A stretch of 38,568 bases of DNA from CAIUGU01 sp040080215 (lineage in GTDB: Bacteria > Pseudomonadota > Gammaproteobacteria > Steroidobacterales > Steroidobacteraceae), in the NCBI GenBank assembly GCA_040080215.1, contig JBEBIT010000030.1:1-38568 (forward strand). Direction: 5' to 3'. Positions 16,933-25,025 of the stretch are shown piece after piece. Each line of letters begins with the position of its first letter. Position 1 is the first letter of the stretch. Position numbers and translations under genes: made by a program. The notes under the pieces are model-generated. The model searched no databases, was not told the DNA's origin, and saw only the letters and a list, made by a program, of their open reading frames with translations.

Positions 16933-17197
16933 GGAGCGACCGGCGGCTCGTGGCCGTTCACGGCCTGGCCTCAGGCTGCGAATGGCTTCCGGCATAGGAC
17001 CAACATCGTTGGCGAACGGCCTCCCGGCGCGGGGGTCGCGGACGCGACGAGGGGGTCTCGCGACGGGTCAGAAATAGTCGCCGCAGCAAAGAGGGTGCCG
17101 TGATTGCTTAGCTCTGACCTGCCGACAGGCCATCCCGTCGCGTCCGCGACCCCCGCGCCGGGAGGCCTTCTCGCCAGCGTAGCCGGCCGGTCGCTCC
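16933..17197. repeat. 265-bp long-range palindrome
   Basis: Nested inverted repeats: outer arms GGAGCGACCGGC (16933-16944) and its complement (17186-17197); a perfect 32-bp pair at 17018-17049 and 17136-17167; and inner GGTCAGA (17066-17072) with TCTGACC (17113-17119). The element occupies most of the gap between the riboswitch and the next gene. No coding frame of its own is supported. It may be a MITE-like element, a cruciform, or a structured RNA. Confidence 0.8.
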
Positions 17198-17253
17198 TCT
17201 TCCCCGCCGTGTTCGTCTATCCTTCCTCCCCCTTCTTTTCCGGTCTCCTTTCC

Positions 17254-18021
17254 ATGGCTTCCGAATTCCTGACCACTGCCCTCGATGCCGCGCGCGCTGC
17301 CGCTGACGTGATCCGTCGTTACTACCAGCAGAACCTGGCCGTGACGGTGAAGGCAGACAAGTCGCCGGTGACGCAGGCGGACGTGGAGACGGAGCAGGTG
17401 ATCCGCAACCTCATCGCGTCGCGTTATCCGGCTCATGGCTTCTATGGCGAAGAGACGGGGCAGAGCGCATTGGATGCGGAGTACCTGTGGCTCGTCGATC
17501 CGATCGACGGTACCAAGGCGTTCGTGCGCGAGTATCCGTTCTTCTCGACGCAGATCGCGTTGATGCACAAGGGCAAGCTGATCCTCGGTGTGTCATCGGC
17601 TCCGGTGTATGGCGAAATCGCGTACGGCGAGATCGGCCAGGGCGCGTGGCTCGACGGCAAGCCGATCAAGGTCAGCACGATCGACTCGATCGAAGGTGCC
17701 GCGCTGTCGGCCGGCAACCTCAAGACACTCGCGTCCGGCGCGCAGTGGACGAACTACGGCAGGATCGTCTCGCGCGTGCATCGCATCCGCGGCTATGGCG
17801 ACTTTCTGCATTACCACCTGCTCGCGGCCGGCAAGATCGACGCCGTCATCGAATCCGACGTGAACATCTTGGACATCGCCGCGCTCGCCGTGATTGTTGA
17901 GGCCGCGGGCGGGAAGTTCACCGATTTGACAGGTGGACCCATCGGCCTCGAGACGACGACCGTGCTTGCGACGAATGGCAAGCTGCATGAGCCGATGTTG
18001 AGGGCGATGGCGGGAAATTAG
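17254..18021 (+). CDS. Inositol monophosphatase family phosphatase (HisN- or CysQ-like)
   Basis: A 255-residue Mg-dependent sugar/inositol phosphatase. Metal-binding motifs are visible: GFYGEETG (Glu near residue 69), WLVDPIDGTKAF (DPIDGT near residue 86) and the C-terminal IESDVNILDIAALAVIVEAAGG. The family contains histidinol-phosphatase HisN, SuhB and the 3'-phosphoadenosine phosphatase CysQ. The motif after DGT (AFVREYPFFSTQIAL) is closest to HisN-type enzymes, but substrate cannot be settled. The start MASEFLTTAL was chosen by family length; the ribosome site is weak, and earlier in-frame codons run into the palindrome. Confidence 0.85.
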   Translation: MASEFLTTALDAARAAADVIRRYYQQNLAVTVKADKSPVTQADVETEQVIRNLIASRYPAHGFYGEETGQSALDAEYLWLVDPIDGTKAFVREYPFFSTQIALMHKGKLILGVSSAPVYGEIAYGEIGQGAWLDGKPIKVSTIDSIEGAALSAGNLKTLASGAQWTNYGRIVSRVHRIRGYGDFLHYHLLAAGKIDAVIESDVNILDIAALAVIVEAAGGKFTDLTGGPIGLETTTVLATNGKLHEPMLRAMAGN

Positions 18022-18022
18022 A

Positions 18023-18202
18023 GGCCAAGAGTAAGGGCTGCCGCCAAGTCGGGCTCCGCCAGGACGGGCGTTGCCAGGTAGGGCTGCGCCAGGCCAGAAG
18101 CGGAGCGTGATCGGGAGTCGTCAGCCTGACTCTGGCTTGGCGCAGCCCTACTTGTCGAAGACCCACTTGGCAGCGCTATACCTGGCGTGAGCCCTTCCTC
18201 TT
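18023..18202. repeat. Mirrored 15-bp-unit array element, copy c
   Basis: Left array with GCCAAGTCGGGCTCC, GCCAGGACGGGCGTT, GCCAGGTAGGGCTGC, then the core GCCAGGCCAGAAGCGGAG. Right array with CTTGGCGCAGCCCTA and further degenerate units. Inner arms 18078-18098 and 18131-18151 match at 20 of 21 positions. It begins 2 bases after the phosphatase stop, so the array would form the 3' end of that mRNA. Confidence 0.85.
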
Positions 18203-18240
18203 GAATGTGACCCAAGTCCCCGTTTGACCAGCTTTTTCTA

Positions 18241-18258
18241 ATGTCACACAACGGTCAT
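18241..18258 (+). promoter_or_regulatory. Candidate Pho box
   Basis: ATGTCAC and CGGTCAT separated by 4 bases, resembling the PhoB consensus CTGTCAT-N4-CTGTCAT. A further CCGTCAC at 18274 keeps the same 11-base phase. It lies 71-88 bases upstream of the glycosyltransferase start. Phosphate control would suit a glycolipid enzyme, but this is inference from a short motif. Confidence 0.35.
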
Positions 18259-18328
18259 CCCACCGCTCCCGAACCGTCACACTTCCCCCGTAACCTCACA
18301 GGCCTGAAGGTTTCTGACGGGAGACTTG

Positions 18329-19516
18329 ATGCGCATACTGATGGTGTCGGACGTCTACTTCCCACGCGTGAACGGCGTGTCGACGTCGATCCAGACGTAC
18401 CGCTCCGACTTGCAGGCCCTCGGCCATCGCTGCGTTCTCGTTGTCCCGGAGTATCCGGGCGCCGCACCGGACTCCGACCCCGATATCGTCCGCATCCCCT
18501 CGCGCGGCGTGCCGCTTGATCCCGAAGACCGGCTCTTCGTCGGGCGTCGCCTCAAGGAATGGGGCGCGCGATTGCAGCCCGGCGACTTCGACGTCGTGCA
18601 CATCCAGACACCCTTCGCTGCGCACTATGCGGGCGTCAAGTTTGCGAAGCGTCTCGGCGTCCCGGTGGTCGAGACGTACCACACGTACTTCGAGCACTAC
18701 CTGCATCACTACATGCCGTTTGTGCCCGCGAGCTGGCTGAAGGCGCTCGCGCGACGCTGGACTGTCTCGCAGTGCCACCAGGTCGATGCCGTGATCTCGC
18801 CGTCGCGTCCGATGGCCGATGCGCTGAAGGCCTATGGAGTCAACACCCCTATCGAAGTGCTGCCGACGGGCCTGCCAGCGAGCTGCTTCGTCGAAGGCAA
18901 CGGCGACGTGTTCCGTGCCCGCCTCGGCGAGTCCGCCAAGCGGCCCCTCGCGCTGTTCGTGGGCCGCGTGGCACACGAGAAGAACATCGACTTCCTCGTG
19001 GACATGCTCGGTGAACTGCGCAGGCAGATCGCGGACGTCCTGCTCGTGATCGCGGGCGAGGGGCCTGCCGAAAGTCACTTGCGGTCGCTCGTTGCTGCTC
19101 GTGGACTCAATGACAATGTCCGCTTCATCGGCTATCTCGATCGCAGGACCACGCTGCTCGATTGCTACCGGTCTGCCGATGCCTTTGTATTTGCCTCGCG
19201 TACCGAAACGCAGGGACTCGTCCTGCTTGAAGCGATGGCGCAGGGCACGCCCGTGGTGTCGACCGCTGTAATGGGCACGGCAGACGTGCTGGCCGGCACC
19301 ACCGGCAGTCTGGTCATGCCGGAAGATGCAGCGATCTTCGCCAGTGGCGTGGCTCGCGTCCTCACCGACAAAGCGCTGCGCGCCGAACTCTCGAGTGGCG
19401 CGAAGAGAGACGCATTGAAGTGGTCTTCGCGAACGCTCGCGGAGCGCATGGCGCGGGTCTACCAGGGACTCGTCGTCGTATCCGAGCCTGCGGCAGCGGA
19501 GGCGAGAGCGCTATGA
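18329..19516 (+). CDS. GT4 family glycosyltransferase
   Basis: A 395-residue GT-B glycosyltransferase. The N-terminal domain starts MRILMVSDVYFPRVNGVSTS, with the glycine-containing acceptor loop. The C-terminal domain has FVGRVAHEKNIDFLVDML, AGEGPAES, FIGYLDR and the EX7E motif ETQGLVLLE. This resembles alpha-glycosyltransferases acting on diacylglycerol or related lipids (SqdX, MgtA, PimB types). The start is ATG 18329 with GGGAG 7 bases upstream. The stop overlaps the next gene (ATGA), a PAP2-type phosphatase, which hints at glycolipid synthesis from phosphatidic acid. No sugar donor can be named. Confidence 0.9.
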   Translation: MRILMVSDVYFPRVNGVSTSIQTYRSDLQALGHRCVLVVPEYPGAAPDSDPDIVRIPSRGVPLDPEDRLFVGRRLKEWGARLQPGDFDVVHIQTPFAAHYAGVKFAKRLGVPVVETYHTYFEHYLHHYMPFVPASWLKALARRWTVSQCHQVDAVISPSRPMADALKAYGVNTPIEVLPTGLPASCFVEGNGDVFRARLGESAKRPLALFVGRVAHEKNIDFLVDMLGELRRQIADVLLVIAGEGPAESHLRSLVAARGLNDNVRFIGYLDRRTTLLDCYRSADAFVFASRTETQGLVLLEAMAQGTPVVSTAVMGTADVLAGTTGSLVMPEDAAIFASGVARVLTDKALRAELSSGAKRDALKWSSRTLAERMARVYQGLVVVSEPAAAEARAL

Positions 19517-20043
19517 GCACCCAAAGCCTGTTCCTGCGCATCGACCAGGCAGAACGGCGCGTGTGCCTCCTCGCAAATGCCGCCGCGCGGGGTCGCGTCG
19601 TTCGCGGGTTGTTCCAGGCAGTGAGCCGTCTTGGGGACGGGGTTTTCTGGTACGCGTTGATGGCGATCCTGCCCGTCGCGTTCGGCTTCGACGGCCTGCT
19701 GACGTCTGCACAGATGCTGGCTGCAGGCCTCGTCGGCCTCGCGCTGTACAAGGTACTCAAGCACTCGCTGGTCCGCGAGCGTCCGTTCATCGGCCTGCTT
19801 GGCATCGAATGCGCGATGCCGCCTCTTGACCGTTACAGCTTTCCCTCCGGCCATACGTTGCACGCCGTCCTCTTCACCTGCATCGCCGTCGCCCACTTTC
19901 CCGTCCTGGCCGTGATCCTCGTTCCGTTCGCGCTCCTCGTCGCCGCGTCGCGAGTCATCCTCGGCCTGCACTATCCCACCGATGTCGCCGCGGGCGCCGC
20001 CCTTGGCAGCTGCCTCGCGATAGCATCCGAGTTCCTGCGCTGA
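19513..20043 (+). CDS. PAP2 superfamily membrane phosphatase
   Basis: A 176-residue integral membrane phosphatase of the phosphatidic-acid phosphatase type 2 group. All three motifs are present: KHSLVRERP (C1), FPSGHTLHA (C2, catalytic His) and SRVILGLHYPTDV (C3). Hydrophobic segments lie around residues 40-58, 63-80, 115-140 and 150-170. It overlaps the GT4 gene by four bases, so the pair is translated together. Possible substrates are phosphatidate, undecaprenyl pyrophosphate or a lipid phosphate; the neighbour favours lipid metabolism. Confidence 0.9.
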   Translation: MSTQSLFLRIDQAERRVCLLANAAARGRVVRGLFQAVSRLGDGVFWYALMAILPVAFGFDGLLTSAQMLAAGLVGLALYKVLKHSLVRERPFIGLLGIECAMPPLDRYSFPSGHTLHAVLFTCIAVAHFPVLAVILVPFALLVAASRVILGLHYPTDVAAGAALGSCLAIASEFLR

Positions 20044-20119
20044 CGCTGCCATCAGTAGACACGCGGCCGCCCGCTCCGCAATGATGCGCCCTTGACCCAA
20101 GTGGCTCGAAGGGGGATGC

Positions 20120-21214
20120 ATGCGTTACGGACGAAGCCTGGTGGCAGCGTGGCTGGTAATCGCGGCATTCGCTGCCGTCGCCCAGCAAAAAGGCGGCGAA
20201 GACCTGACGGGCCCTTACGATGTGGTGCAGGGCTGGCCCAAATTGCCACTGCCCGGCCATGAAGGCTGGGTCTCCGGGCCGACCACGGCGGTGCTGGCAG
20301 AGTCCCCGGATCGCATCATCATGGTCCAGCGCGGCGAACTCAAACTGCCGGACACATTGAAGCCCGGGCCGGGCGTGATCTTCGGCATGACGGGGCGCAC
20401 GGCGACGTCGGCCGTCAATGAGGCGCGCCGCGAGCATTACATCCTGGTGGTCGATCGCGACGGCAACATCATCGACAACTGGTCTCAATGGGACTCGCTG
20501 TGGGACGGCTCTGCCGGGCCGCACCACCTCTATATGAATCCGTACGATCCGGAGAAGCACATCTGGATCGTCAACGACGGACTGAACCAGGTCTTCAAGT
20601 TCACCAACGACGGCAAGAAGCTCGTCATGACGCTGGGTGAGCGGCTGGTGCCTGGCGACGACGACAAGCATTTCGCGCGGCCCGCCGGCATGGCGTTCCT
20701 GCCGGATGGTACGTTCTTCGTCACGGACGGCTATGTCAACCGCCGGGTCGTGAAGTTCGACAGGGACGGGAAGTTCCTGATGGCCTGGGGCAAGCAGGGC
20801 ACGGGCCACGGGGAATTCAGCGGCATCGTGCATTCCATCGCCGCGGACTCGAGCGGCCGGCTCTATGTCGCGGACCGCGGCTCCAAGCGCGTCCAGGTGT
20901 TCGACAGCAACGGCAAGTTCCTGGACGAGTGGCCCAACGTCGATCCGTGGTACATCCATGTCGCAGGCGACCAGTCCGTCTGGGTGGCTGACGGCGGCAC
21001 CAACAAGATCCTGAAATACGACCGCAAGGGCAAGCTGCTGTACTCCTGGGGCACGTACGGGCAGTTTCCCGGCGGCCTCTGGGGCACGCACCAGTTCAGC
21101 GTCGACAGGGAAGGCAATCTCTACACCGCCGAACCTTTCAATGGCCGGGTCGAGAAGTTCATGCCACGCAAGGGCGCCGACCGACGCCAGCTGATCGCGC
21201 CGCCGAAGCGGTAG
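20120..21214 (+). CDS. Secreted NHL-repeat beta-propeller, PAL-like
   Basis: A 364-residue protein with signal peptide MRYGRSLVAAWLVIAAFAAVAQQ and repeated NHL blades (HHLYMNPYDPEKHIWIVNDG, ARPAGMAFLPDGTFFVTDGY, SIAADSSGRLYVADRG, IHVAGDQSVWVADGGTNK, QFSVDREGNLYTAE). A six-bladed propeller is likely. The layout resembles the lyase domain of peptidylglycine alpha-amidating enzymes, an annotation often given to bacterial homologues, but enzymatic activity is not proven by sequence. GGGGG lies just before the ATG. It stands alone, with its neighbours more than 75 bases away. Confidence 0.75.
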   Translation: MRYGRSLVAAWLVIAAFAAVAQQKGGEDLTGPYDVVQGWPKLPLPGHEGWVSGPTTAVLAESPDRIIMVQRGELKLPDTLKPGPGVIFGMTGRTATSAVNEARREHYILVVDRDGNIIDNWSQWDSLWDGSAGPHHLYMNPYDPEKHIWIVNDGLNQVFKFTNDGKKLVMTLGERLVPGDDDKHFARPAGMAFLPDGTFFVTDGYVNRRVVKFDRDGKFLMAWGKQGTGHGEFSGIVHSIAADSSGRLYVADRGSKRVQVFDSNGKFLDEWPNVDPWYIHVAGDQSVWVADGGTNKILKYDRKGKLLYSWGTYGQFPGGLWGTHQFSVDREGNLYTAEPFNGRVEKFMPRKGADRRQLIAPPKR

Positions 21215-21235
21215 GGGCCGTCATCCCTGGCAAAC

Positions 21236-21260
21236 AGGGGACGGAAATAAAGTCCCTTCC
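21236..21260. repeat. Degenerate GGGGAC hairpin
   Basis: GGGAC and GTCCC around GGAAATAAA, resembling an eroded copy of the REP-like hairpins at 15441 and 15613. It lies between the propeller gene and the MBL gene. A weak -10-like TAGAAT follows at 21265. The assignment is tentative. Confidence 0.35.
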
Positions 21261-21342
21261 CGGCTAGAATGGCGCGGTTCACTTTTCGGGTGCCGCTGCG
21301 AGGGCGGCATCCGGGTCTATTCCACTCATTGAAGGAACTGTC

Positions 21343-22275
21343 ATGAAGAAGCTGTTTCACGTAGCCGGTCTGGCTGCATTGGTTGTCGTGCTAGGGGCGT
21401 GCGCCAAGAAGGAAGAGGCCGCACCCGCCGCGGCGGCGCCTGCGGCACCGGCCATTGCGGCGGTTAACGCGTCGGCCGAAGTCACGCCGTTCACGATCGG
21501 CGAGTTGCAGGCCGCGTCGATCGTCGATGGCGGAAACATGCTGCCGAACGACAACAAGGTCCTGGCCGTCAATGCCAAGAAGGCGGACGTCGATGCGCTG
21601 CTCGCCGCCAATGGCCTGCCGACCGACACGTTGAGCCTGTCCATCCACCCGCTGCTGGTGAGGACCGCCGACAAGGTGCTGCTGTTCGATACCGGCGGTG
21701 GCGTGCTGCTCGGCCCGAACGCCGGCAAGCTGCAGGCGAACCTGGCCGCATCGGGCGTCGACCCGGCCAGCGTGACGGATATCTTCATCAGCCATTCGCA
21801 CGGTGATCACATCGGCGGGCTGGTCGCGGGCGACGCCCTCGCGTTCCCGAATGCCGCGATCCACATGCAGGCCGCCGAATGGGCGTTCTTCAAGAGCCAG
21901 GCACCGCTGGCGGCGATCGTCGCCCTCGTCACGCCGAAAGTGGTCGAGTTCGAGCCCAACGCGGACCTCGTTCCCGGCGTCAAGGCCGTCGAAATCAAGG
22001 GCCACACCCCGGGGCACTCGGGTTACCTGATCACGTCGGGCGACCAGTCGCTCCTGTATGTCGGCGACATGGTCCATCACAGCGTCATCTCCGTGCAGCA
22101 GCCGGACTGGACCATCGCGTTCGACAGTGATGCCGCCACCGCGCAGGCCACCCGCAAGGAAGTCATCGCTGCGTCGGCGACGAGCGCCCAGCGCGTCTAT
22201 GCCTACCATTTCCCGGTCCCCGGCATGGGCAAGTTCGAGCAGATGGGCGACCACTACATGTGGAAGGCCGAGTAA
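21343..22275 (+). CDS. MBL-fold hydrolase lipoprotein
   Basis: A 310-residue metallo-beta-lactamase-fold enzyme with a lipoprotein signal (LVVVLGAC, lipid Cys20) followed by an Ala-rich linker to about residue 48. The zinc motif SHSHGDHIGG is intact, with later ligands in KGHTPGHSGYLI and YVGDMVHH. This is the AhlD/PNKD-like MBL group that hydrolyses small esters, lactones or thioesters; no substrate can be assigned. GAAGGAA sits about 8 bases upstream of the ATG. A strong hairpin follows the gene. Confidence 0.85.
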   Translation: MKKLFHVAGLAALVVVLGACAKKEEAAPAAAAPAAPAIAAVNASAEVTPFTIGELQAASIVDGGNMLPNDNKVLAVNAKKADVDALLAANGLPTDTLSLSIHPLLVRTADKVLLFDTGGGVLLGPNAGKLQANLAASGVDPASVTDIFISHSHGDHIGGLVAGDALAFPNAAIHMQAAEWAFFKSQAPLAAIVALVTPKVVEFEPNADLVPGVKAVEIKGHTPGHSGYLITSGDQSLLYVGDMVHHSVISVQQPDWTIAFDSDAATAQATRKEVIAASATSAQRVYAYHFPVPGMGKFEQMGDHYMWKAE

Positions 22276-22329
22276 GGACGATCCGCGCCGCAGGCTGCCT
22301 CCGGTCTGATCGACTCGTCTGAGCACTCA

Positions 22330-22366
22330 GGCCACGGTGCGGGACAACGAATCCCGCACCGTGGCC
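22330..22366. terminator. 15-bp perfect hairpin after the MBL gene
   Basis: Stem GGCCACGGTGCGGGA and its perfect complement with a 7-base loop (CAACGAA), 55 bases after the stop. There is no T-run, so it may act as an mRNA 3' stabiliser or a Rho-assisted stop. Confidence 0.6.
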
Positions 22367-22424
22367 ACTTCGAAGATGCACCTCACACTCAGCATGACCC
22401 TACAGGTCCAAGTGGAGGATCAAT

Positions 22425-23129
22425 TTGCGCGCCGCCCTCTTTAGAGGCCTGCTTGCCAGTCTCTTCCTGCTGCCGATCGGCGGTGCGCTGGCTGCCGATG
22501 GCGGGTCGGGGCCCGTTGCAGCACCGTGGCGCGACAGCTTCACCACGCGTCTCGAAGCCCTCGCGTTGCTCCAGTCCCTGAACGCGGATCTTCTGTCCCA
22601 TGACAGCGCGACACTGACGCTCGAACGCTGGTGCGGGGCGCACCACCTCGCTTCGCCGGCGACCGTGACTGCGGACCGTGTGCGCGATGTGGACAAACAA
22701 CCCACGGCAGAACAGCGGGCGCTGCTCGGCGTCAGCGCCACGGAACCCGTGAAGTACCGGCGGGTGCGGCTTCGCTGTGGAGCGCGCGTGCTTTCGGAAG
22801 CCGACAATTGGTATGTCCCTGCGCGTCTGACTGCCTCGATGAATCAGGCGCTCGATTCCAGTGATGTCCCGTTTGGCAAGGCGGTGCAGGCGTTGCAGTA
22901 TCGCCGTCGAACGATTTCCGCGGCACTGCTCTGGTCGCCGTTGCCCGAGGGTTGGGAGAACGCTCCGCCGCCGCGCATGCAAGGGTCGTCCACGCTAGAG
23001 GTCCCCTCGCAGGTCCTGCAGCACAAGGCCGTGTTGGCGTTGCCCGATGGAACGCCGTTCAGCCACGTGGTGGAGACATACACCTCTGAAGTGCTCGGAT
23101 TCCCGGAGCCCTCGGAGCCGCAAGGGTAG
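22425..23129 (+). CDS. Secreted protein, possibly chorismate-lyase-like fold
   Basis: A 234-residue protein with a signal peptide (LFRGLLASLFLLPIGGALAA). The central region RCGARVLSEADNWYVPARL and later QYRRRTISAALLW and VLQHKAVLALPDGTPFSHVVETY recall the UbiC/chorismate-lyase-like fold, but the export signal and absence of a ubi context argue against UbiC itself. I do not recognise it with confidence. The start is TTG 22425, supported by a strong GGAGG 6 bases upstream; no ATG fits the signal peptide. It stands alone. Confidence 0.6.
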   Translation: MRAALFRGLLASLFLLPIGGALAADGGSGPVAAPWRDSFTTRLEALALLQSLNADLLSHDSATLTLERWCGAHHLASPATVTADRVRDVDKQPTAEQRALLGVSATEPVKYRRVRLRCGARVLSEADNWYVPARLTASMNQALDSSDVPFGKAVQALQYRRRTISAALLWSPLPEGWENAPPPRMQGSSTLEVPSQVLQHKAVLALPDGTPFSHVVETYTSEVLGFPEPSEPQG

Positions 23130-23145
23130 ACAACGGTGCCGGCCA

Positions 23146-23235
23146 GACCTTGAAATGAGGGGACCGCAGTTCCAGATCGTCCCGCAACCTCATTCGTTCG
23201 CAGCGCTGGGAAAGATGCAGGCCCCGTAACTCGAT
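23146..23235 (-). pseudogene. Decayed fragment of the amidohydrolase C-terminus
   Basis: The minus-strand reading ELRGLHLSQRCERM..., ending SPHFKV, matches the last 30 residues of the amidohydrolase at 25026 (ELPGLHLSQRFERM..., ending FPRFKV). The stop codon and the rest of the gene are missing, and DNA similarity appears to continue a little past the end of the coding region. It is best read as a relic of a duplicated or replaced second copy. Confidence 0.65.
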
Positions 23236-23458
23236 CGGTCCGTCTTGCGGTCCGCGAGCCCGGGAACCACTCGGCCTGATTGAAGCCGGTTGCACCCCCC
23301 CCCGGGTCTGGTGAGCATCCCGCCCTCGCCACTATGTAGCACTGCAGCAAATGAGAGAGGCGAAGTCACCATCTGGTTGAGTCGCTCGCACCGGATCTGA
23401 GTTCATATGTGAATTGACCCGTGCGCCCCGCCCTTGGCCCGAATAGTCCCGACGAGCC
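23236..23458. other. Intergenic stretch without a supported gene
   Basis: Contains a run of nine C (23295-23303) and no frame with a credible start or recognisable product. Together with the relic at 23146 it looks like eroded sequence. Confidence 0.5.
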
Positions 23459-23486
23459 TTGCTCCTCCGACACGCGGGTCTATACT
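23459..23486 (+). promoter_or_regulatory. Candidate sigma-70 promoter for the DUF6152 gene
   Basis: TTGCTC, a 16-base spacer and TATACT (5 of 6 to the -10 consensus), about 130 bases before the start at 23618. The -35 match is weak. Confidence 0.35.
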
Positions 23487-23617
23487 ATCCGGCAAGCATT
23501 GTGCATTGGCCGGCCTTGACCATTGAAGACCGACCTTGCGATGGCGTGGCGATCGTCACGCCCGGATTTCAGCACGTGCGGGGTCAAAGAGCCTTGCTTC
23601 AACGTTCAGGGGGCACC

Positions 23618-24013
23618 ATGTCTGCAAGAAAGAGTTCGATCCGTTTACTCCAGATTGCGTTGCTGCTGGGCTGCGGCAGCGCGCTCGCGCATCATTCGTC
23701 TGCGATGTTCGACGCGAAGAATGAAGTCACCGTCAAGGGGGCGATCAAGGAATTCGACTTCGAGAATCCGCACGTGCGTATCGTCATTTCGGTCCCCGGC
23801 GAGAATGGCACCCCCGACACCGAGTGGAATTTCGAGGCGGCCTCGGTTCGTGGAATGGCGCTGGCCGGATGGCGGCGTTCTTCTGTGAAAAGCGGTGACG
23901 TAGTGACGGCCATTGGAGCGCCCTTGAAGGATGGTCGCCCCGGCGCGATGCTGCACCGGGTGATCCTTGCTGACGGCACGATCCTGAAAAGCAATCTCGG
24001 CGCCAATTACTAG
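23618..24013 (+). CDS. DUF6152 family secreted protein, copy 1
   Basis: A 131-residue protein with an N-terminal signal (LLQIALLLGCGSALA) and mature end HHSSAMFDAKNEVTVKG. The family pattern is clear: HHS..(M/P)FD, a strand with (D/E)F.(F/W).NPH, a W.(F/I)E strand, a GW(R/K) turn and P(L)(K/R)DGR. Two further copies lie at 30142 and 35864. DUF6152 has no known function; the size and beta-rich pattern suggest a small OB-like periplasmic domain. It is followed after 43 bases by a member of a second uncharacterised secreted family, as are the other two copies. Confidence 0.85.
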   Translation: MSARKSSIRLLQIALLLGCGSALAHHSSAMFDAKNEVTVKGAIKEFDFENPHVRIVISVPGENGTPDTEWNFEAASVRGMALAGWRRSSVKSGDVVTAIGAPLKDGRPGAMLHRVILADGTILKSNLGANY

Positions 24014-24056
24014 ACTCATTGCATTCCAAAGAGCGGACGTCGCGAGGATCCAGAGA

Positions 24057-24920
24057 ATGAAACTCCAAACGGAATCGGTGCGTAGCTCCACGGAGCTGTG
24101 CGAAAGCCACGGGAAATGGGTGCTGCTTCTCCTGCTGGCCGCAGCCATCTCGCCAGCCGCGAGTGCGCAAGACCAGCAAAAGTTCGAGATACCGAAGCAG
24201 GACGTGATTCCCGGGCAGCCGCCGAGCGCGCTGTCCCGCGAGAACCTGGCCAAGAAGAGGCCCGCTCCGCCATTCAATCTGACGGGAAACTGGATGTTCA
24301 GTCCAGCGATGAACCGGAACAACGGGGTGTTCCAGTATCTGCCCTTGCCCAAGCTCAAGCCGGCCGCGCAAGCGAGTTACGACGCTTCGCGGGCCGCGGT
24401 GGCTGACGGAAAGGCCTACAAGAACGACGAAGGCGAGTGCTTCCCGGCCGGAATGCCGGAGAGCATGACCCGCGTCTGGCCTAACCAGACCTTCCAGTTA
24501 CCCACGATGATTTTCATGATGCAGATGCTCAAACATGAGCCACGCTGGATCTACCTCGATGGGCGCCCCCACGCCGATCCTGAAATCAAGCCGCCGAGCT
24601 ACGCGGGCGATTCCATCGGCCATTTCGAAGGCGACACGTTGGTCGTCGAGACCATCAACTTCACGTCCAAGCGTCACTGGGTACAGCCCGGGATCCCGGC
24701 TGGCCCCAAGTTGAAGATCGTGGAACGCATCAAGCTCAAGGACAACGGCAACATCCTCGAGGATACGTTCATCATGACCGACCCCGACAACTGGGAAGGG
24801 GAATGGATCAACACGAAGGTGTGGTTCCGTTACGAGACTGCGGACATCGAAGAGGCTTACTGCCTGCCGGACCTGAACGACAAGCTGCTGTCGACGCGAC
24901 CGGAATCGAACGTCCGTTGA
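24057..24920 (+). CDS. Uncharacterised secreted protein, family X copy 1
   Basis: A 287-residue protein with a signal peptide (WVLLLLLAAAISPAASAQ). I know no name for the family, but three members occur here (24057, 30557, 35049). Shared landmarks: a tryptophan motif near the mature N-terminus (LTGNW / WSGIW / FTGLW), a Cys before GMP (CFPAGMP here), a DGR strand (YLDGRPHADPE), FEGDTLVVET and a C-terminal Cys (YCLPD). The two cysteines could form a disulfide. The gene follows a DUF6152 gene. No catalytic motif is evident. The C-terminus after the last Cys is shorter than in the other two copies. Confidence 0.75.
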   Translation: MKLQTESVRSSTELCESHGKWVLLLLLAAAISPAASAQDQQKFEIPKQDVIPGQPPSALSRENLAKKRPAPPFNLTGNWMFSPAMNRNNGVFQYLPLPKLKPAAQASYDASRAAVADGKAYKNDEGECFPAGMPESMTRVWPNQTFQLPTMIFMMQMLKHEPRWIYLDGRPHADPEIKPPSYAGDSIGHFEGDTLVVETINFTSKRHWVQPGIPAGPKLKIVERIKLKDNGNILEDTFIMTDPDNWEGEWINTKVWFRYETADIEEAYCLPDLNDKLLSTRPESNVR

Positions 24921-25025
24921 GGGCTGGTGGAGGTGAGGGCTGCCGGTGCGCGGGTTCGGGGACTTGAACCGAGCGGACGGCACCGGGGCCCGACGTGCCA
25001 CCGGTACCGATGACGGGAACCGTGG

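Noticed and set aside
23295..23303. Run of nine C residues
   Set aside because: It lies in non-coding eroded DNA, with no gene whose phase it could switch.
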